From: Sphaerolaimus hirsutus
Lineage: Eukaryota > Nematoda > Chromadorea > Monhysterida > Sphaerolaimidae
Length of the DNA: 64,000 nucleotides
Assembly (NCBI GenBank): GCA_964036195.1
Contig: OZ038458.1
Span: 10,057,832 to 10,121,831 of the forward strand
Direction of reading: 5' to 3'
Made by a program: the position numbers and the translations under genes. This document shows, piece by piece, positions 1 through 10,301 of the stretch. Each line of letters starts with the position of its first letter. The first letter of the stretch is position 1. The notes below the pieces were generated by a model, which made no database searches, was not told the DNA's origin, and saw only the letters and a program-made list of their open reading frames with translations.

Positions 1-62
1 CAAGTGAATTGGGAGATCCCTCTGCGACACGTGAAGCCGAAATCTGAGTTGACACAGACCAG
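1..62. repeat. Partial miniature element (CACGTGAAGCC family)
   Basis: The stretch with CACGTGAAGCCGAAATC followed by GAGTTGACAC recurs at about 56717-56750 and, diverged, at about 59600-59630. There it forms one arm of small foldback elements ending in CACACTAGTTG. Only one arm is visible because the window starts inside it. From 63 to 400 I see no gene, only T-rich and A-rich runs around 285-355. Confidence 0.5.
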
Positions 63-408
63 TAAATTTTCGTAATCAATCTGTAGCAGCAGAACGGGGA
101 GGGCGCCGGGGGTGCCACTTAGCACAAATGTAGACAAATGTTGAGGGCACCCCCACAACAAACGGCAGCCAAATTGGGCCACACGTCTTCCTGTGTGATT
201 GTTTTGAAAAAGGAGGTACACACTTTCTCATTTAAATGTTCCACCAGTTTATACAAGCACATATCTATAGGGATAGAAAAACCTTGTTTTTTTTCAACGA
301 CCCTGTTTTTTCTATAAAAAAACGTTTTTTTATAAAATAAAACGTTTTTTTCAAAAGCTCCCAGTTATGGTTATGGGTCAACATATAAAGGTACATTAGA
401 CAACTGGC

Positions 409-1500
409 TAGGGTTGGGAATTTCAAAATTTTCGGTTCCGGTTCTCGGCTCTCGGTTCCAAACTATTTCGGTTCGGGTATCGGTTCTCCGTTCCTGAAAA
501 TTTTCGGTTCCGGTTCTCGGTTCGGTTCTTAAACTCGGTTCCGGTTCGGTTCTTTCGGTTCTAAAATGATCAAAATTTCGGTTCCGGGTAATAAAATAAC
601 CGGTTATCGGGTAATAATCGGCTGAACAACAGAACAACAATATACCCAAGTTTACATGTGTAAGTACATTGGTTGGATATTTCATACTACAGGAGCATAT
701 CACAGCTTCAATTATTTTTGAATTTCAATTCAATTATTTCATGGTAGAATGCAGAAATCAGAGTTGTTATAATAATACTGGTATTTAAAAAAGTGTAAAA
801 GTAAACATATACATTTTCTGTACTCGCGTACTTTCAAAAAGTACACAAGTAAATGAGTACTGGTATTTTTTTCTGGAGGAAACGTAAATGTATTTATGTA
901 GTATGCGAGTGAGTACGCGTATTATTTTGAGTACAAACATAAATAACTTTTGCCAACTACGGTTAAAACTGCCACAAAACCAATGAAAACTACTACCAGT
1001 GATAATGTGTATACTGCAGCGACATTACACCGCACAATGAAATCTACCACATCCCATCTGAATAAACGAACATACATAAAAAATTTCATCATATTTATCA
1101 AAGCAATTTGATAAATATGATGAAATTTTTTTATGTTTGTTCTTTTATTCAGGTGGGATATGGTAGATTTCATTGTAAGGTGTAATGTCGCTGGAGTATA
1201 TGTGAAATTACACGCTCCCGCGCAATCATTTTGCAAACAGATAAATTTTGCAATTCTGAACACGCACCAAGATGTTCAGCTGCTGTTTTAAGGCTTACAT
1301 GTAGGTGTTGAAAAAACGCTGTTTAAAAACTTAGATTCCTAGAAAATTTCGGTTCTTTCGGGTATTTACTTCGGTTCCGGGTATAAGTGCAGGTTCTCGG
1401 TTCCGGTTCGGTTCTCAAGCTCGGTTCCGGTTCTCGGTTCCAAAATAGTGCTCGGTTCTCGGTTCGGTACGGTTCGGGTCGGTTCGGTTCCCCAACCCTA
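409..1500. mobile_element. Non-autonomous hAT-like DNA transposon (1.09 kb)
   Basis: The element starts TAGGGTTGGG and ends CCCAACCCTA, a perfect short terminal inverted repeat. It is flanked by an exact 8-bp direct repeat CAACTGGC (401-408 and 1501-1508). An 8-bp target duplication with TAGGG-type ends is characteristic of the hAT superfamily; that assignment is by family knowledge. Both subterminal regions (about 430-600 and 1330-1490) are degenerate GGTTC/CGGTTC arrays in the same orientation. No transposase reading frame is present, so it would depend on an autonomous relative. Confidence 0.85.
1012..1199. repeat. Foldback (about 90-bp inverted arms) inside the hAT-like element
   Basis: Arms at 1012-1102 and 1108-1199 are near-perfect reverse complements separated by about 5 nt. 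One arm reads ...AAATTTCATCATATTTATC and the other GATAAATATGATGAAATTT.... It sits in the interior of the 409-1500 transposon and looks like a nested foldback or the element's own palindromic core. Confidence 0.8.
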
Positions 1501-1639
1501 CAACTGGCAGTACTTTGTGATGTTATATATAGCCACAGAATGGCTGTGGAGCCATAGGATAGCATTATAAGTGGTGATTTATGTCAAAAATATCCGTTTT
1601 ATGTCGACTTCTTGCGTATATCAAAATTCCACAAATGGA

Positions 1640-1862
1640 AGGTTTAACACTAAAAATGCCTCAGAACCAATGAAAACAACCACCAATGGTTATGGGCATG
1701 TGAAATTGCGCGCTTGCGCGCAAAAATTGCAAAATACCTAGTGCTTAGTACTAAAAATTTTGGCTGCCGTTTTCTTAAAAAACGGTTTCGATGCCTCTGT
1801 TTTTAAAAAACAACAACGTTTTTTAAAATAAAAACATTTTAAAAAAACACGGACCATCCCTA
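1640..1862 (+). repeat. TAGGGATGG-type repeat with polyA/polyT core, copy 1
   Basis: The segment with AACCAATGAAAACAACCACC, GCGCGCTTGCGCGC and TTTTTAAAAAACGG runs recurs inverted at 12216-12450 and partially at 4760-4955. It ends ACGGACCATCCCTA, and the related copies begin TAGGGATGG, which resembles hAT-like termini. No coding potential was seen. From 1863 to 2129 lies sequence shared with 6588-6840, just upstream of the two MSQAK exons. Confidence 0.55.
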
Positions 1863-2129
1863 CATTTTTATACTACTAAAATAGCTGAAAAAAGACATAA
1901 AACAGATGAACTAGTGATTTTGACGGTGAAAATCTATAAAAAGGTATGAAAATTAGCGATTTTGTATGAAAATTAGGTCTACATGCACTCCGGGTTTACA
2001 TGCACAGAATGCCTCAGTCGACACACATGTGTCAACTTCTGTTTGGGTCGCCATTCTGCCACGATTTTCAGCTCGGGATTGTCATATTTTGTACATAAAC
2101 TGCAGCCAATTTGAAAAAACAGGTTGAAA

Positions 2130-2390
2130 ATGTCGCAGGCAAAAACTTCAGCCGCAAAAATAACGACGCCCGCAGCGACGACATCCGCTCGCGATCAACT
2201 GAACCCCGGCAATTTGCGCTCGCCCTCACCGATCGTTTCTGTGACAGATACAGAAGATGCCCGTGCGGCGGCCAGTCTAGCGGAGCCGATTGTCTGCGTC
2301 GACACAGACACACCGGTCAATTTATGTATCATGCTCAGCGGACCGCGTGCTATGCATTTTTCTTACGCATTAATGACATTAATAAAATAG
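2130..2390 (+). CDS. Putative first coding exon of zinc-finger locus (MSQAK type), copy 1
   Basis: An open frame starts at an ATG preceded by GAAA and begins MSQAKTSAAKITTPAATTSA. The same frame recurs at 6847, 16101 and, decayed, at 11498. In the diverged 16101 copy the substitutions in this frame are mostly conservative and PIVSV is kept, which supports this frame over the overlapping one at 2111-2482. It is low-complexity Ser/Thr/Ala-rich with no known domain. The 3' boundary is uncertain: no strong GT donor is obvious before the stop. The most economical reading is a duplicated 5' exon of the neighbouring one-finger C2H2 gene, since each copy lies upstream of finger exons in the same orientation. 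This is inference. Confidence 0.45.
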   Translation: MSQAKTSAAKITTPAATTSARDQLNPGNLRSPSPIVSVTDTEDARAAASLAEPIVCVDTDTPVNLCIMLSGPRAMHFSYALMTLIK

Positions 2391-2510
2391 AAATTGTTTT
2401 TTTTTTAAATTGGAAAAAATATTTCAGACGCGAAACGTATGTGGGCATGGGTATTCCAGATCTGGACTTTCAGGGGGTTTGATAGATAGGAAATCGCTCC
2501 TCGAGAAGGT

Positions 2511-3242
2511 TAGATGGGAATATCGAATATCGATATCGAAAATTTTGAAAAAATATCGAATATCGACCATTTTTTTCTCGATATTTTCGATATTCAGAAG
2601 TGATCTTTTGGTCGAGTAAAGTGTTGAAAGCAAAGTACAACATGTAATGCACAGTGAGCATTTTCTTTCATTAGCTAAACTTGGAAGGTGGTGTCGTGGT
2701 GCACCAGCCTCAAGTGTCAAGTGTTTGTCTTTTGAATGCTTAATCAGCTGTGCTGGGAACATTTTTCGATCACCAAACATTACATTTGAATATAATATTC
2801 AAAAAAATATGCTGCTGTTTTGCAAAATGCCCATAAGCAATTGGGTTACAAGTATGAATTGTAACGTCTGTCAATTATTATTTGCCCAATACAATTTTAT
2901 TCTTCATGTTTTTATACCACTTTGACTGTTGTGAACCTTGTTTATCACTTTTATTCACATTCTTATTTACATTCAGTCCTATTTTCTATCAGTAAATGGA
3001 TGTTTGTGAACATATTCATGACCAAATGGAAATGCAATATGCCATTTGATATATGCCTTGCTATACCAAGAGGAAAATATCGAAATATCGAAAATATCGA
3101 TATCGAATATCGAGCATATCGAGTATCGAGGGTCCATATCGTATCGATATCGAATATCGACCGCCAGAAAAAAATATCGAATATCGACTGCCAGGAAAAA
3201 TATCGATCATCGATATCGAAAAGTCGTATCGTCCCAACCCTA
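2511..3242. mobile_element. Non-autonomous hAT-like element with TATCGA-rich ends
   Basis: The left end TAGATGGGAA and right end CGTCCCAACCCTA are imperfect inverted repeats matching the TAGGGTTGGG ends of the 409-1500 element. Flanks GAGAAGGT (2503-2510) and GAGATAGG (3243-3250) look like a degraded 8-bp target duplication. Subterminal regions (2520-2590 and 3080-3230) are arrays of ATATCGA/TATCGAT. The interior has no credible gene. Confidence 0.55.
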
Positions 3243-3428
3243 GAGATAGGTAGATAGCTGGGCGATTTGAGGTTCAGGGGATAGTAGCCAAAAAGTATTT
3301 GTGGATAGTATTTTTATTTTTATCTTTTCAGCCACCTCACCCCCCCTCAAGTATTTACAGTTATACGCATGAACATTCATGTACTTTTTTCTGTGGTGAA
3401 CTTCATTTCGATGCTTTCACATTTTCAG

Positions 3429-3545
3429 GACATCATCGGAAAGCCGCCGGAACGATTTGTATGTACCATGTGCTACCGAACTTATTCAAGACACGGCCAA
3501 TTGTTGAACCACATGCGCAGAATGCACAAAGTCGATACGAAACAG
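3429..3545 (+). CDS. C2H2 zinc-finger exon 1 (single finger, 117 nt)
   Basis: The exon follows a good acceptor (CACATTTTCAG) and ends at CAG followed by donor GTGCGTA. It is 39 codons in phase 0. It encodes one classical finger with spacing C-X2-C-X12-H-X4-H (CTMC ... HMRRMH), preceded by GKPPERF and followed by KVDTKQ. The same architecture with identical length recurs at 4539, 8017 and 11223, so these are tandemly duplicated exons of one DNA- or RNA-binding protein locus. Such fingers usually bind nucleic acid; no specificity can be read here. Copies could be parts of one long gene or decayed paralogues. Confidence 0.7.
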
Positions 3546-4538
3546 GTGCGTATATCTAATAATGGGATGTTATTTTAGACCGCGGAATTCACTTTTTCCT
3601 GGCGCTGCGCCATTACAAAAGTTGCCAAAAGCACTTGCGCGAAATATGGTGGTAGTCTTGTGCCCTGTAATGTGCAAAGTAAATTGTCAAATGTAATGTA
3701 TAATGTCATACAAAATGTCAAACGTTCAGAAATATTATTTTTTAAATTTTAATTGCCATTTTACGTGGCATTTTACACGTATACTTTGCAGTTTGTGAGA
3801 GTGCACCAGGATGTAGAAGTTAAAAGCTTGAGTTTTCTGTGGCGCCGTTACCTCTTCGCACCCCATTTTTGATAATTATATTGACATTTGGCTCAACTTT
3901 CCCGGTGGTTTTTTATTGCCATGTAGTATTACGTGTGATTAAATCGCATGGATCTCGCATGGGGGATGGGTGGGACTAGCCCCCCAAAGCTCTCAGCTAT
4001 CTATTTATCCTGGAGGCATATTTTTTGACTACTATCCCCCAGGGATTCATATAGATAGCAAATCGCTCGATTTGGGGGGGGGGTTAGGGGATAGTCGGCA
4101 AAAAATTTGCCTCCGGGATAGATAGATAGCTGAGATAGATAGATAGATAGATAGCTGGTGGATTTGGGGGGGGGGTAACCCCCCCCCCCCAACCCCCCCT
4201 ACTAAAGCCCTGCTATCCCCTGAAGCCCTGCCCCCAAATAGGATATCTATCTGAAGCGATTTCTGGGAATTTTTGCCGAATTTTCCCACAAAATCGCTAA
4301 TTTTCTAATTTTTTACCATTTTCACCTCGAAAATCACCGTTGTCCCCCAATTTTCAAACTTTCACCAGACTTTTTAAGTCGCCAATTATGGTAAATTTTC
4401 CTAATTTTTCCTAATTTTCACTTTCATCTTTTTCAAGAACTTATGTTCAACTATTTATAGTTGTATACATGAACATTCATATACATTTATTTATTTTCGG
4501 GTAGTCTCTGGTCAATTTTAAGGCCTTTGCATTTTCAG
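3546..4538. repeat. Intronic repeats: TGTAAAATGTCA-like block, ATAG and GGGGG tracts
   Basis: About 3690-3790 resembles the TGTCATGCAAAGTGTCAAA family that forms a foldback at 11698-11886. About 4090-4260 is a low-complexity block with (ATAG)n, runs of G and C, and AGCTGGGCGATTT-like text that recurs around 10670-10820 and 61080-61230. No gene was seen. Confidence 0.5.
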
Positions 4539-4655
4539 AATGTCACCGACAAGCCGCGGGTAAGATTTGCATGTACTCTGTGCAACCGAACTTACACAAG
4601 ACGTGACAGATTGGTCAAGCACATGGGCAAAGTGCACAACATCGATACGAAACTG
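4539..4655 (+). CDS. C2H2 zinc-finger exon 2 (117 nt)
   Basis: Acceptor GCATTTTCAG and donor GTGCGTA bound a phase-0, 39-codon exon. The finger reads CTLC ... HMGKVH with C-X2-C-X12-H-X4-H spacing. The lead-in (NVTDKPRVRF) and tail (NIDTKL) are recognisable versions of exon 1. All zinc ligands are intact. Confidence 0.68.
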
Positions 4656-4739
4656 GTGCGTATATCAAATGGTGGGGTGGTATTTTAGAGCGCTGAATTC
4701 CCTTTTTGTATTTTACTCCGCGGACCGCATGCTATGCAT

Positions 4740-4960
4740 TTTTCTTAACACTCCAATCTTGGAAGTTTTTGCACTTAAATGCTTCAAAACCAATGAAAAC
4801 AATCACCAATGTTAATGTGTATATGAAATTACGCGAAATTCTAAATACCCAGTGCAATTCTATCATAAATTTTGCTTTTTGATATATAAAAAATCAGTTT
4901 CCACCTTGTGATTTAAAAAATTCAGATTTAAAAAAATCAAGGGCCATCCCTAGGACCGGG
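4740..4960 (+). repeat. TAGGGATGG-type repeat, diverged copy
   Basis: It contains AAAACCAATGAAAACAATC and ends GGGCCATCCCTAGG, matching the 1640-1862 and 12216-12450 copies. No coding frame is supported. Confidence 0.45.
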
Positions 4961-5010
4961 ACTGCAATATTTATTTATCGGTACCACACCACGATATAAA
5001 AATAAAAATA

Positions 5011-5334
5011 CCGTATTTCCTCGAAATCCGCCCTCAAAATGACCACTAGGATGTTATTAGCCCCCCCCTCGAAATACCCCCCCCCCCAAATTGAGTGTAA
5101 AGATAACAAAAGCTACGGTTTGTGATCCGGACAATGAAGAACACACGTTAAAAACAATGACTGTTTTACGTTCGTACCTGTTTTACACCATTTACATACT
5201 TACCGTATTTCCTCGAAATAACCGTAGGGGGTTCATTTTTTCAGAGTGAGAATTTTGAGGGGGTTGAACAAGGGGGGTTATTATTTCGCCAAGGGGTTAA
5301 TTCAAGGGGGGATAATCCGAGGCAATACGGTATA
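5011..5334. mobile_element. CCGTATTTCCTCGAAAT terminal-repeat element (family R1), fragment
   Basis: It starts ACCGTATTTCCTCGAAAT, has G/C runs and ends AGGCAATACGGTATA. The same inverted ends (ACCGTATTTCCTCGAAAT and TTCGAGGAAATACGGTA) bound elements near 5335-6590, 15369-15745, 58642-59060 and 62646-63060. The interior is shared between copies (GTTTGTGATCCGGACAATG and TTTACACCAT) and encodes nothing credible, so it is a non-autonomous DNA transposon family. Confidence 0.65.
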
Positions 5335-6590
5335 CCGTATTTGCTTGAATAATCCCCCTGGGGGTTATTATTTCGTCAACATTTTGAAGCATTTTTCGAT
5401 CAAGTCATTTCACAAAATGTGCATCATGTCATCAAACCACCATTTAAAAGAGTCTACAGCCTTCTACAGGATTCTTCTTTTTTCTTCTTTCATTCTTCTT
5501 TTCATTCTTTTTAACGTGTGTAATGCATTGCTAGCGTAGCTGAAATCGAGGGTAGCATTTTTTTTTTTGGGGGGGGGTCTCGCCGGCACGTGTTTATATC
5601 TCGGGAACCACTGGGCGAAAATTGTTGATATTTGAATATAATATGGTTTAAGGTCGGGGCTAACACGACTATCGAGGGCATCCTCGAATAGCCCCCCAGT
5701 CCCGAAATAAGGGTGGTCTATAAAAAGGTGGTCGTTTTACATCGCCGATCGGGTATATTGAATGATAATTTGATTCAAGAGTTCGCATTATTGTCTTGTA
5801 TGGGAAATCTAATAAGATATACAGATAATCTGTGAATAAAAATGAAATCTCCATGTCATTCTGATCATTTAAGTGCTCATTGGTGAAAATCGGCTGAGAA
5901 ATGGTCGATATGGAGTTTTGAAGTTGCCTTTATAGCGCAAGTTTGAAGCGCTATAACTTTTGTTTGGAAAGAGATATTGAACTCATTTTGGTTTTATATG
6001 AATTCTCGTTGTCTGAAGTATATGATAGCATGTTCAGAAAAAATTTCATGTTGAAAAACCGGGTCAAATTGAATATGGATTTTAGACCTCACTTCGAGAT
6101 TTTAGACCTCACTCAATATGACTACAAAAATGGAATCTGCAGGTATTCCCGATCATTTTAAGTGTTGAACGACTCACATCGGCCCAGAAATGGCCGAGTT
6201 ATTAAGCTGCCAATAAAGCTGCCATGAAAAATTCAATATGCCCGATCGGCGATGCAAAATGACCACCTTTTTATAGACCCCCCTTATCTCGGGACTGGGG
6301 GGGGGCTATTCGAGGATGCCCTCGATTTTCATGTTAGCCCCGACCTGAAACCATATTTTATTCAAATATCAACAATTTTCGCCCAGCGGTTCCCAAGATA
6401 TAAACACGTGCCGGCAGGCGAGACCCCCCCTTAAATGCTACCCTCGATTTCAGCTATGATTGCTAGATCACAAACCGCACCTTTTATCATGTACGTTCTA
6501 TTTACATTCAATTTGGGGGTATTTCGAGGGGGGGTTATTAATTCACAGTGCCCATTTTGAGGGGGGTATTTCGAGGAAAAACGGTACTAA
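5335..6590. mobile_element. R1-family element interrupted by a foldback
   Basis: It begins ACCGTATTTGCTTGAATAA and ends GTATTTCGAGGAAAAACGGT. Its interior is split by the 924-bp foldback at 5535-6458, so this R1 copy is the older insertion. Confidence 0.65.
5535..6458. mobile_element. Foldback transposon, 924 bp, 8-bp target duplication
   Basis: Ends CGTAGCTGAAATCG and CGATTTCAGCTATG are inverted repeats. The inverted arms continue for about 200 bp per side (5535-5760 and 6235-6458, sharing GGCACGTGTTTATATCT and CCGATCGGG blocks). The flanks are exact 8-bp repeats ATTGCTAG (5527-5534 and 6459-6466). No transposase frame is present. The duplication length suggests the hAT group or another 8-bp-duplicating superfamily. 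Confidence 0.88.
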
Positions 6591-6846
6591 AAAAATAGCT
6601 GGAAAAAGACAGCAAAACACGTGAACTAGTGATTTTGAAGGTGAAAATCTATAAAAAGGTAGGAAAATTAGCGATTTTGAATGAAAATTAGAGTCTACAT
6701 GCACACCGGGTTTACATGCACAGAAGGCCTCAGTCGGCACATATGTGTGAACTAGAGTGTGGGCCGCTATTCTGCCACGATTTTCCGCTTGGGATTGTCG
6801 TTTTTTTGCACATAAACTCCAGCCAATTGTCATAAACAGGCTGAAA

Positions 6847-7119
6847 ATGTCGCAGGCGAAATCTTCAGCCGTGAAAATCACAACGCCCGCAGCGACGACA
6901 TCCGCTCGCGATCAACTGAACCCCGGCAATTTGCGCTCGCCCTCACCGATCGTTTCTGTGACAGATACAGAAGATGCCCGTGCGGCGGCCAGTCTAGCGG
7001 AGCCGATTGTCTGCGTCGACACAGACACACCGGTCAATTTATGTATTATGCTCAGCGGACCGCGTGCTATGCATTTTTCTGAACACTATCATGACGTCAT
7101 TAATAAAAAAAATTTGTAA
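6847..7119 (+). CDS. Putative first coding exon of zinc-finger locus (MSQAK type), copy 2
   Basis: It starts MSQAKSSAVKITTPAATTSA and is almost identical over about 200 nt to the 2130-2390 copy, including about 250 nt of upstream sequence (6588-6846 versus 1870-2129). This points to a recent segmental duplication of promoter plus exon. It ends after about 90 codons in sequence that differs from copy 1. No domain is recognised. It could equally be a repeat-borne exon rather than an expressed gene. Confidence 0.42.
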   Translation: MSQAKSSAVKITTPAATTSARDQLNPGNLRSPSPIVSVTDTEDARAAASLAEPIVCVDTDTPVNLCIMLSGPRAMHFSEHYHDVINKKNL

Positions 7120-8016
7120 AGAGTTGGGAAAAAAGTGATTTCAGGCTCGAAACGTCTCTGGGTTGTAAATACTAATACTTTTTAAAAAATATTCGTTTTT
7201 GTGAAGTGCACAGAAGTGATTAAAATATGAGTAATTTTGGGCGCATACTTTGCGATCGGCCAAGTATACTACAGTGCTAACGTGCGCACGCGTATGTTGA
7301 TTTGGGTTCAAACGGGATCTGAAATCTGAAGATCCCGATCTCGAAAAGTTTCAAATCCCGATCCCGTGACCCCAATCCCGCTGTCCACCAATTTTCAAAC
7401 AGTTACCAGATCTTTAATGTAGCAAATTATGTAGCAAATTACGGTAGCTCCCAATTTTCACCTTCATATTTATCAAGACCTTATTGCTTGTGTTCAACTA
7501 TTGATAGTTAGACCGCATTTACACGATTGTTTTGTGACAACTCGACAACACAAAAGGTTCAATATGTTGAGAAAAAGGTTCCATATTCATGAGAAAGAGT
7601 GGTCATCCATACATTCTACCTAGTCGAATGTGCATGTCAAATTGCAGAAATGTACTTGTAGCTCAAGAGTTATAGATGTTTAAAAAATGTTGCATTTGTC
7701 GCCGGTTGTCGGAAGTTACCGGACAGCCGGCGACAACAGCAAAATTTTTTTCAGACGTTATAACTCTTGAGCTACAAGCACAATTCTGTAATTTGACATA
7801 CATATTCGCCTAGGTAGAATGTATGGATTACCACGTTTTCTCATGCATATGGAACGTTTTTATCAACTTATTCAACTTTTTAGTTAAATGTCGAGTCGTC
7901 ACAAAAAGACGGCGATAAAAATAAAAATTTATAAAAGCGGCCTTAACATGACCATTCATGTATTTACATCTTTATTTTCTCTGGTGAACATCATTTCAAA
8001 GTCTTCGCATTTTCAG
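7120..8016. repeat. Non-coding stretch with a foldback element at about 7508-7942
   Basis: From about 7508 (AGACCGCATTTACACGA) to 7942 (ATAAAAGCGGCCTTA) the sequence folds back on itself around position 7715. Matching blocks include TTATAACTCTTGAGCTACAA against TTGTAGCTCAAGAGTTATAG-like text, and GTCGCCGG against CCGGCGAC. This is a MITE-like foldback without a gene. From 7120 to 7507 I see nothing. Confidence 0.6.
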
Positions 8017-8133
8017 AATGTCATCGAAAAGCCGCTGGGTAATTTTCCATGTACCATGTGCTACCGCACTTATTCAAGACGGGGCCAATTGTTAAACCAC
8101 ATGGTCAAAATGCACAAAGTCGATCCGAAACAG
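8017..8133 (+). CDS. C2H2 zinc-finger exon 3 (117 nt)
   Basis: Acceptor GCATTTTCAG and donor GTGCGTA bound 39 phase-0 codons. The finger is CTMC ... HMVKMH, with lead-in NVIEKPLGNFP and tail KVDPKQ. All zinc ligands are intact and it is closest to exon 1. The following 8134-8890 holds simple repeats and GCGATTTTGAG-type text without a gene. Confidence 0.7.
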
Positions 8134-8902
8134 GTGCGTATATCTAATAACGGGATGTTATTTCAGAGCGCTGAATTCCCGTTTTTCTGGCGCCGCGCCA
8201 TTACAAAAGGTGTTATATGCAAAAAATTGGACATCGCTTTAAATATAAATAAAAAAGCTAAAAATAGGTATATTACCATATAAATAGACAAAAATAACGA
8301 TTATGAATGAGAAATTTAGCAAAATGGAGCATATTTTAGCGATTTTGAGCGAAAACATTTAGGGAAATCCCTTGGACACGGACGTGGGTAAAATCGCTCA
8401 TGTAACTTGGCCGACGGCCAAGTCTTAATAAGTGCAGCGAGCGTATGACGAGTTGGCAGCCGGCCAAAAATTGCGAAATCGGGGTATATCACCATGCATG
8501 TAGACAAAAATAGCGATTAAGAGGGCGAAAATTGGCAAAATGGAGCAAAATGTAGCAACTTTGAGTAGAAATTTCAAAATTTCAGTATGCGGTGCGCCTT
8601 AAATTGCGATAGCCCATTTCAGTCGATCCTTTTAAACTTGATCTAATATTTATCTCAGTTTTGGCTACTATCTCCCGAAGCCCTTCCCCCCTTCCAAATT
8701 GGCTAGCTATCTGGTGCGATTTTTGAGAAATTTTGCCTGAATTTTTGCCAAAAATCGCTAATTTTCATACCTTTTTGCTCATTTTCATCTTCAAAATCAC
8801 CGTTGTCCACCAATTTTCAAACTTCCACCAGAGTACCAGACCTTTAAAAAAGTCGCAAATTGTGGTACATTATAGTACAATTTTATTGCAAAACCTTCAC
8901 AG

Positions 8903-9010
8903 TTTCAACCGCCGGGACGATTTCCATGTACCCTGTGCTACCGAACTTATTCAAAACGTGGCCAATTGCTGAACCACGTGAGCAAAGTGCACAAAGTCGA
9001 TGCGAAACAG
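8903..9010 (+). CDS. C2H2 zinc-finger exon 4 (108 nt, shorter 5' end)
   Basis: Acceptor CCTTCACAG and donor GTGCGTA bound 36 in-frame codons starting FQPPGRFP. The finger is CTLC ... HVSKVH with intact ligands and the KVDAKQ tail. The first three residues of the usual lead-in are missing because the acceptor is displaced, with a weak pyrimidine tract. It may be a decaying exon. Confidence 0.58.
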
Positions 9011-9262
9011 GTGCGTATGACCATAATGGCATGCTATTTTAGTGCCTTGAATAACTCCAGGGGCTGCCGTTGGGGGGCTTGGGGCGGGTAGGCTAACCTA
9101 CCCCCACCCCAAATGCTCAACTATCTATCTGAAGAACTTTTTTAGCGATTTCTCCCTCTTCTATTCCTCCCCGGAGGGTCAAAATCATGGAAATCCCAGA
9201 GTAAAAATCTAATCTCACAACAAATTTCTGAAATGTCACATCATTCTCCCAATGTCATGCAG

Positions 9263-9412
9263 TTCGTCGTCCGCGAAATGCCGCCCCATTTATTGCCCAA
9301 GGAAAATCGCAAAGAGAAACCGATTGAGTGCCCCCACTGTAAAGAAATATTTAATGAGAGTTCAGCATTCGTGAAGCATATCCGAGCGCTTTTTGGACAG
9401 GAATCTCGTCAG
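9263..9412 (+). CDS. Zinc-finger exon 5 (150 nt, second His missing)
   Basis: Acceptor TGTCATGCAG and donor GTTTGT bound 50 phase-0 codons. The finger begins CPHCKEIF and has the first His in VKHIRALF, but the second zinc-ligand His is absent at the expected spacing. It would bind zinc poorly or not at all. The longer lead-in (PPHLLPKENRKEKPIE) differs from the 117-nt exons. Confidence 0.5.
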
Positions 9413-10070
9413 GTTTGTCCTAGGTTCCGAACGTTTCCTTTGGTGTTTTCACATTTAATCTGAAAGGTGCCGTCGATATCCGATATTCGACGCGATAAAG
9501 CGATATTGTGAAAGGCGCAGGACCAGTGCACAAGTAACAATGTCCGGTGCCAATGTAGACCCGTTGCTTAGGTACGGCCCCCATACTTGAGTACTGGGTC
9601 TTCACGGCACTACAGGGGTTCAGTATGGGGGGGTTGGAGGGGGTTGGGTTACCCCCCAAACGCTCCAGCTATCTACATTTGTATCTAGCGATTTTTCTCC
9701 ATTTTTTCCTTCTAATGCTTGAAAAACTCCAAATACATTGAACCCCTGCGACCCCCCACCTCTAAAAACAACACATAATTAGTGATGGCATAGCGCCATT
9801 TGACGGCGCAAAAGTACACCGCACCATGGTGCTCTTCTACTACTTTTGCTACTCATGCACCGGGTTTATTTGTGCACCGACACCCACCCCCCCCCCCCCA
9901 TTGTGAAATAATGATGTCGATATTATATTGAGAATGTGGTCTATTTCTCACCTATGTTAGGTAATATTCATTCCATCTACATGACAATCTGCCCACACAA
10001 TATGAATGCCGCATTATTTTGCAAATGCATTGCTGCATTTAGGCATACCTTATTTATCTTTTATCAACAG

Positions 10071-10301
10071 CTTTCATCTTGTTTTCATAAGAAACAATAC
10101 ATCAACCCATCCCAGGCATTGCGGAAAATCAGACAGTCGAAAAAACTTCTGAATTACACATTCATGCACAATCGGGCACAATTAAAAGTGGACAACAATT
10201 TTCGTGATCAGAATCCAATGTTTCGATGCGAAGTATGCGGCATGATGTTCCACACTGGGGCGCTTTTGCGCTACCATTTGCATCGTAACCATGCGCCACC
10301 G
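10071..10301 (+). CDS. C2H2 zinc-finger exon 6 (longer, donor uncertain)
   Basis: After acceptor TTATCAACAG a phase-0 frame runs through a basic linker (KKLLNYTFMHNRAQLK) into one intact finger, CEVC ... HLHRNH. A possible donor GTGCAG lies at 10302; the frame stays open to 10397, so the 3' end is uncertain. The finger is divergent from the 117-nt exon family. From 10302 to 10857 there are ATAG/GCGATTTT repeats and poly-G/T tracts only. Confidence 0.5.

Noticed and set aside
2111-2482. Alternative frame with HRHTG suggesting a zinc finger
   Set aside because: The diverged copy at 16101 conserves the MSQAK frame, not this one, and the Cys/His spacing does not fit a finger.
4090-4260. A gene in the ATAG/GGGGG-rich block
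   Set aside because: Open frames there are translations of simple repeats that recur at 10.7 and 61.1 kb.
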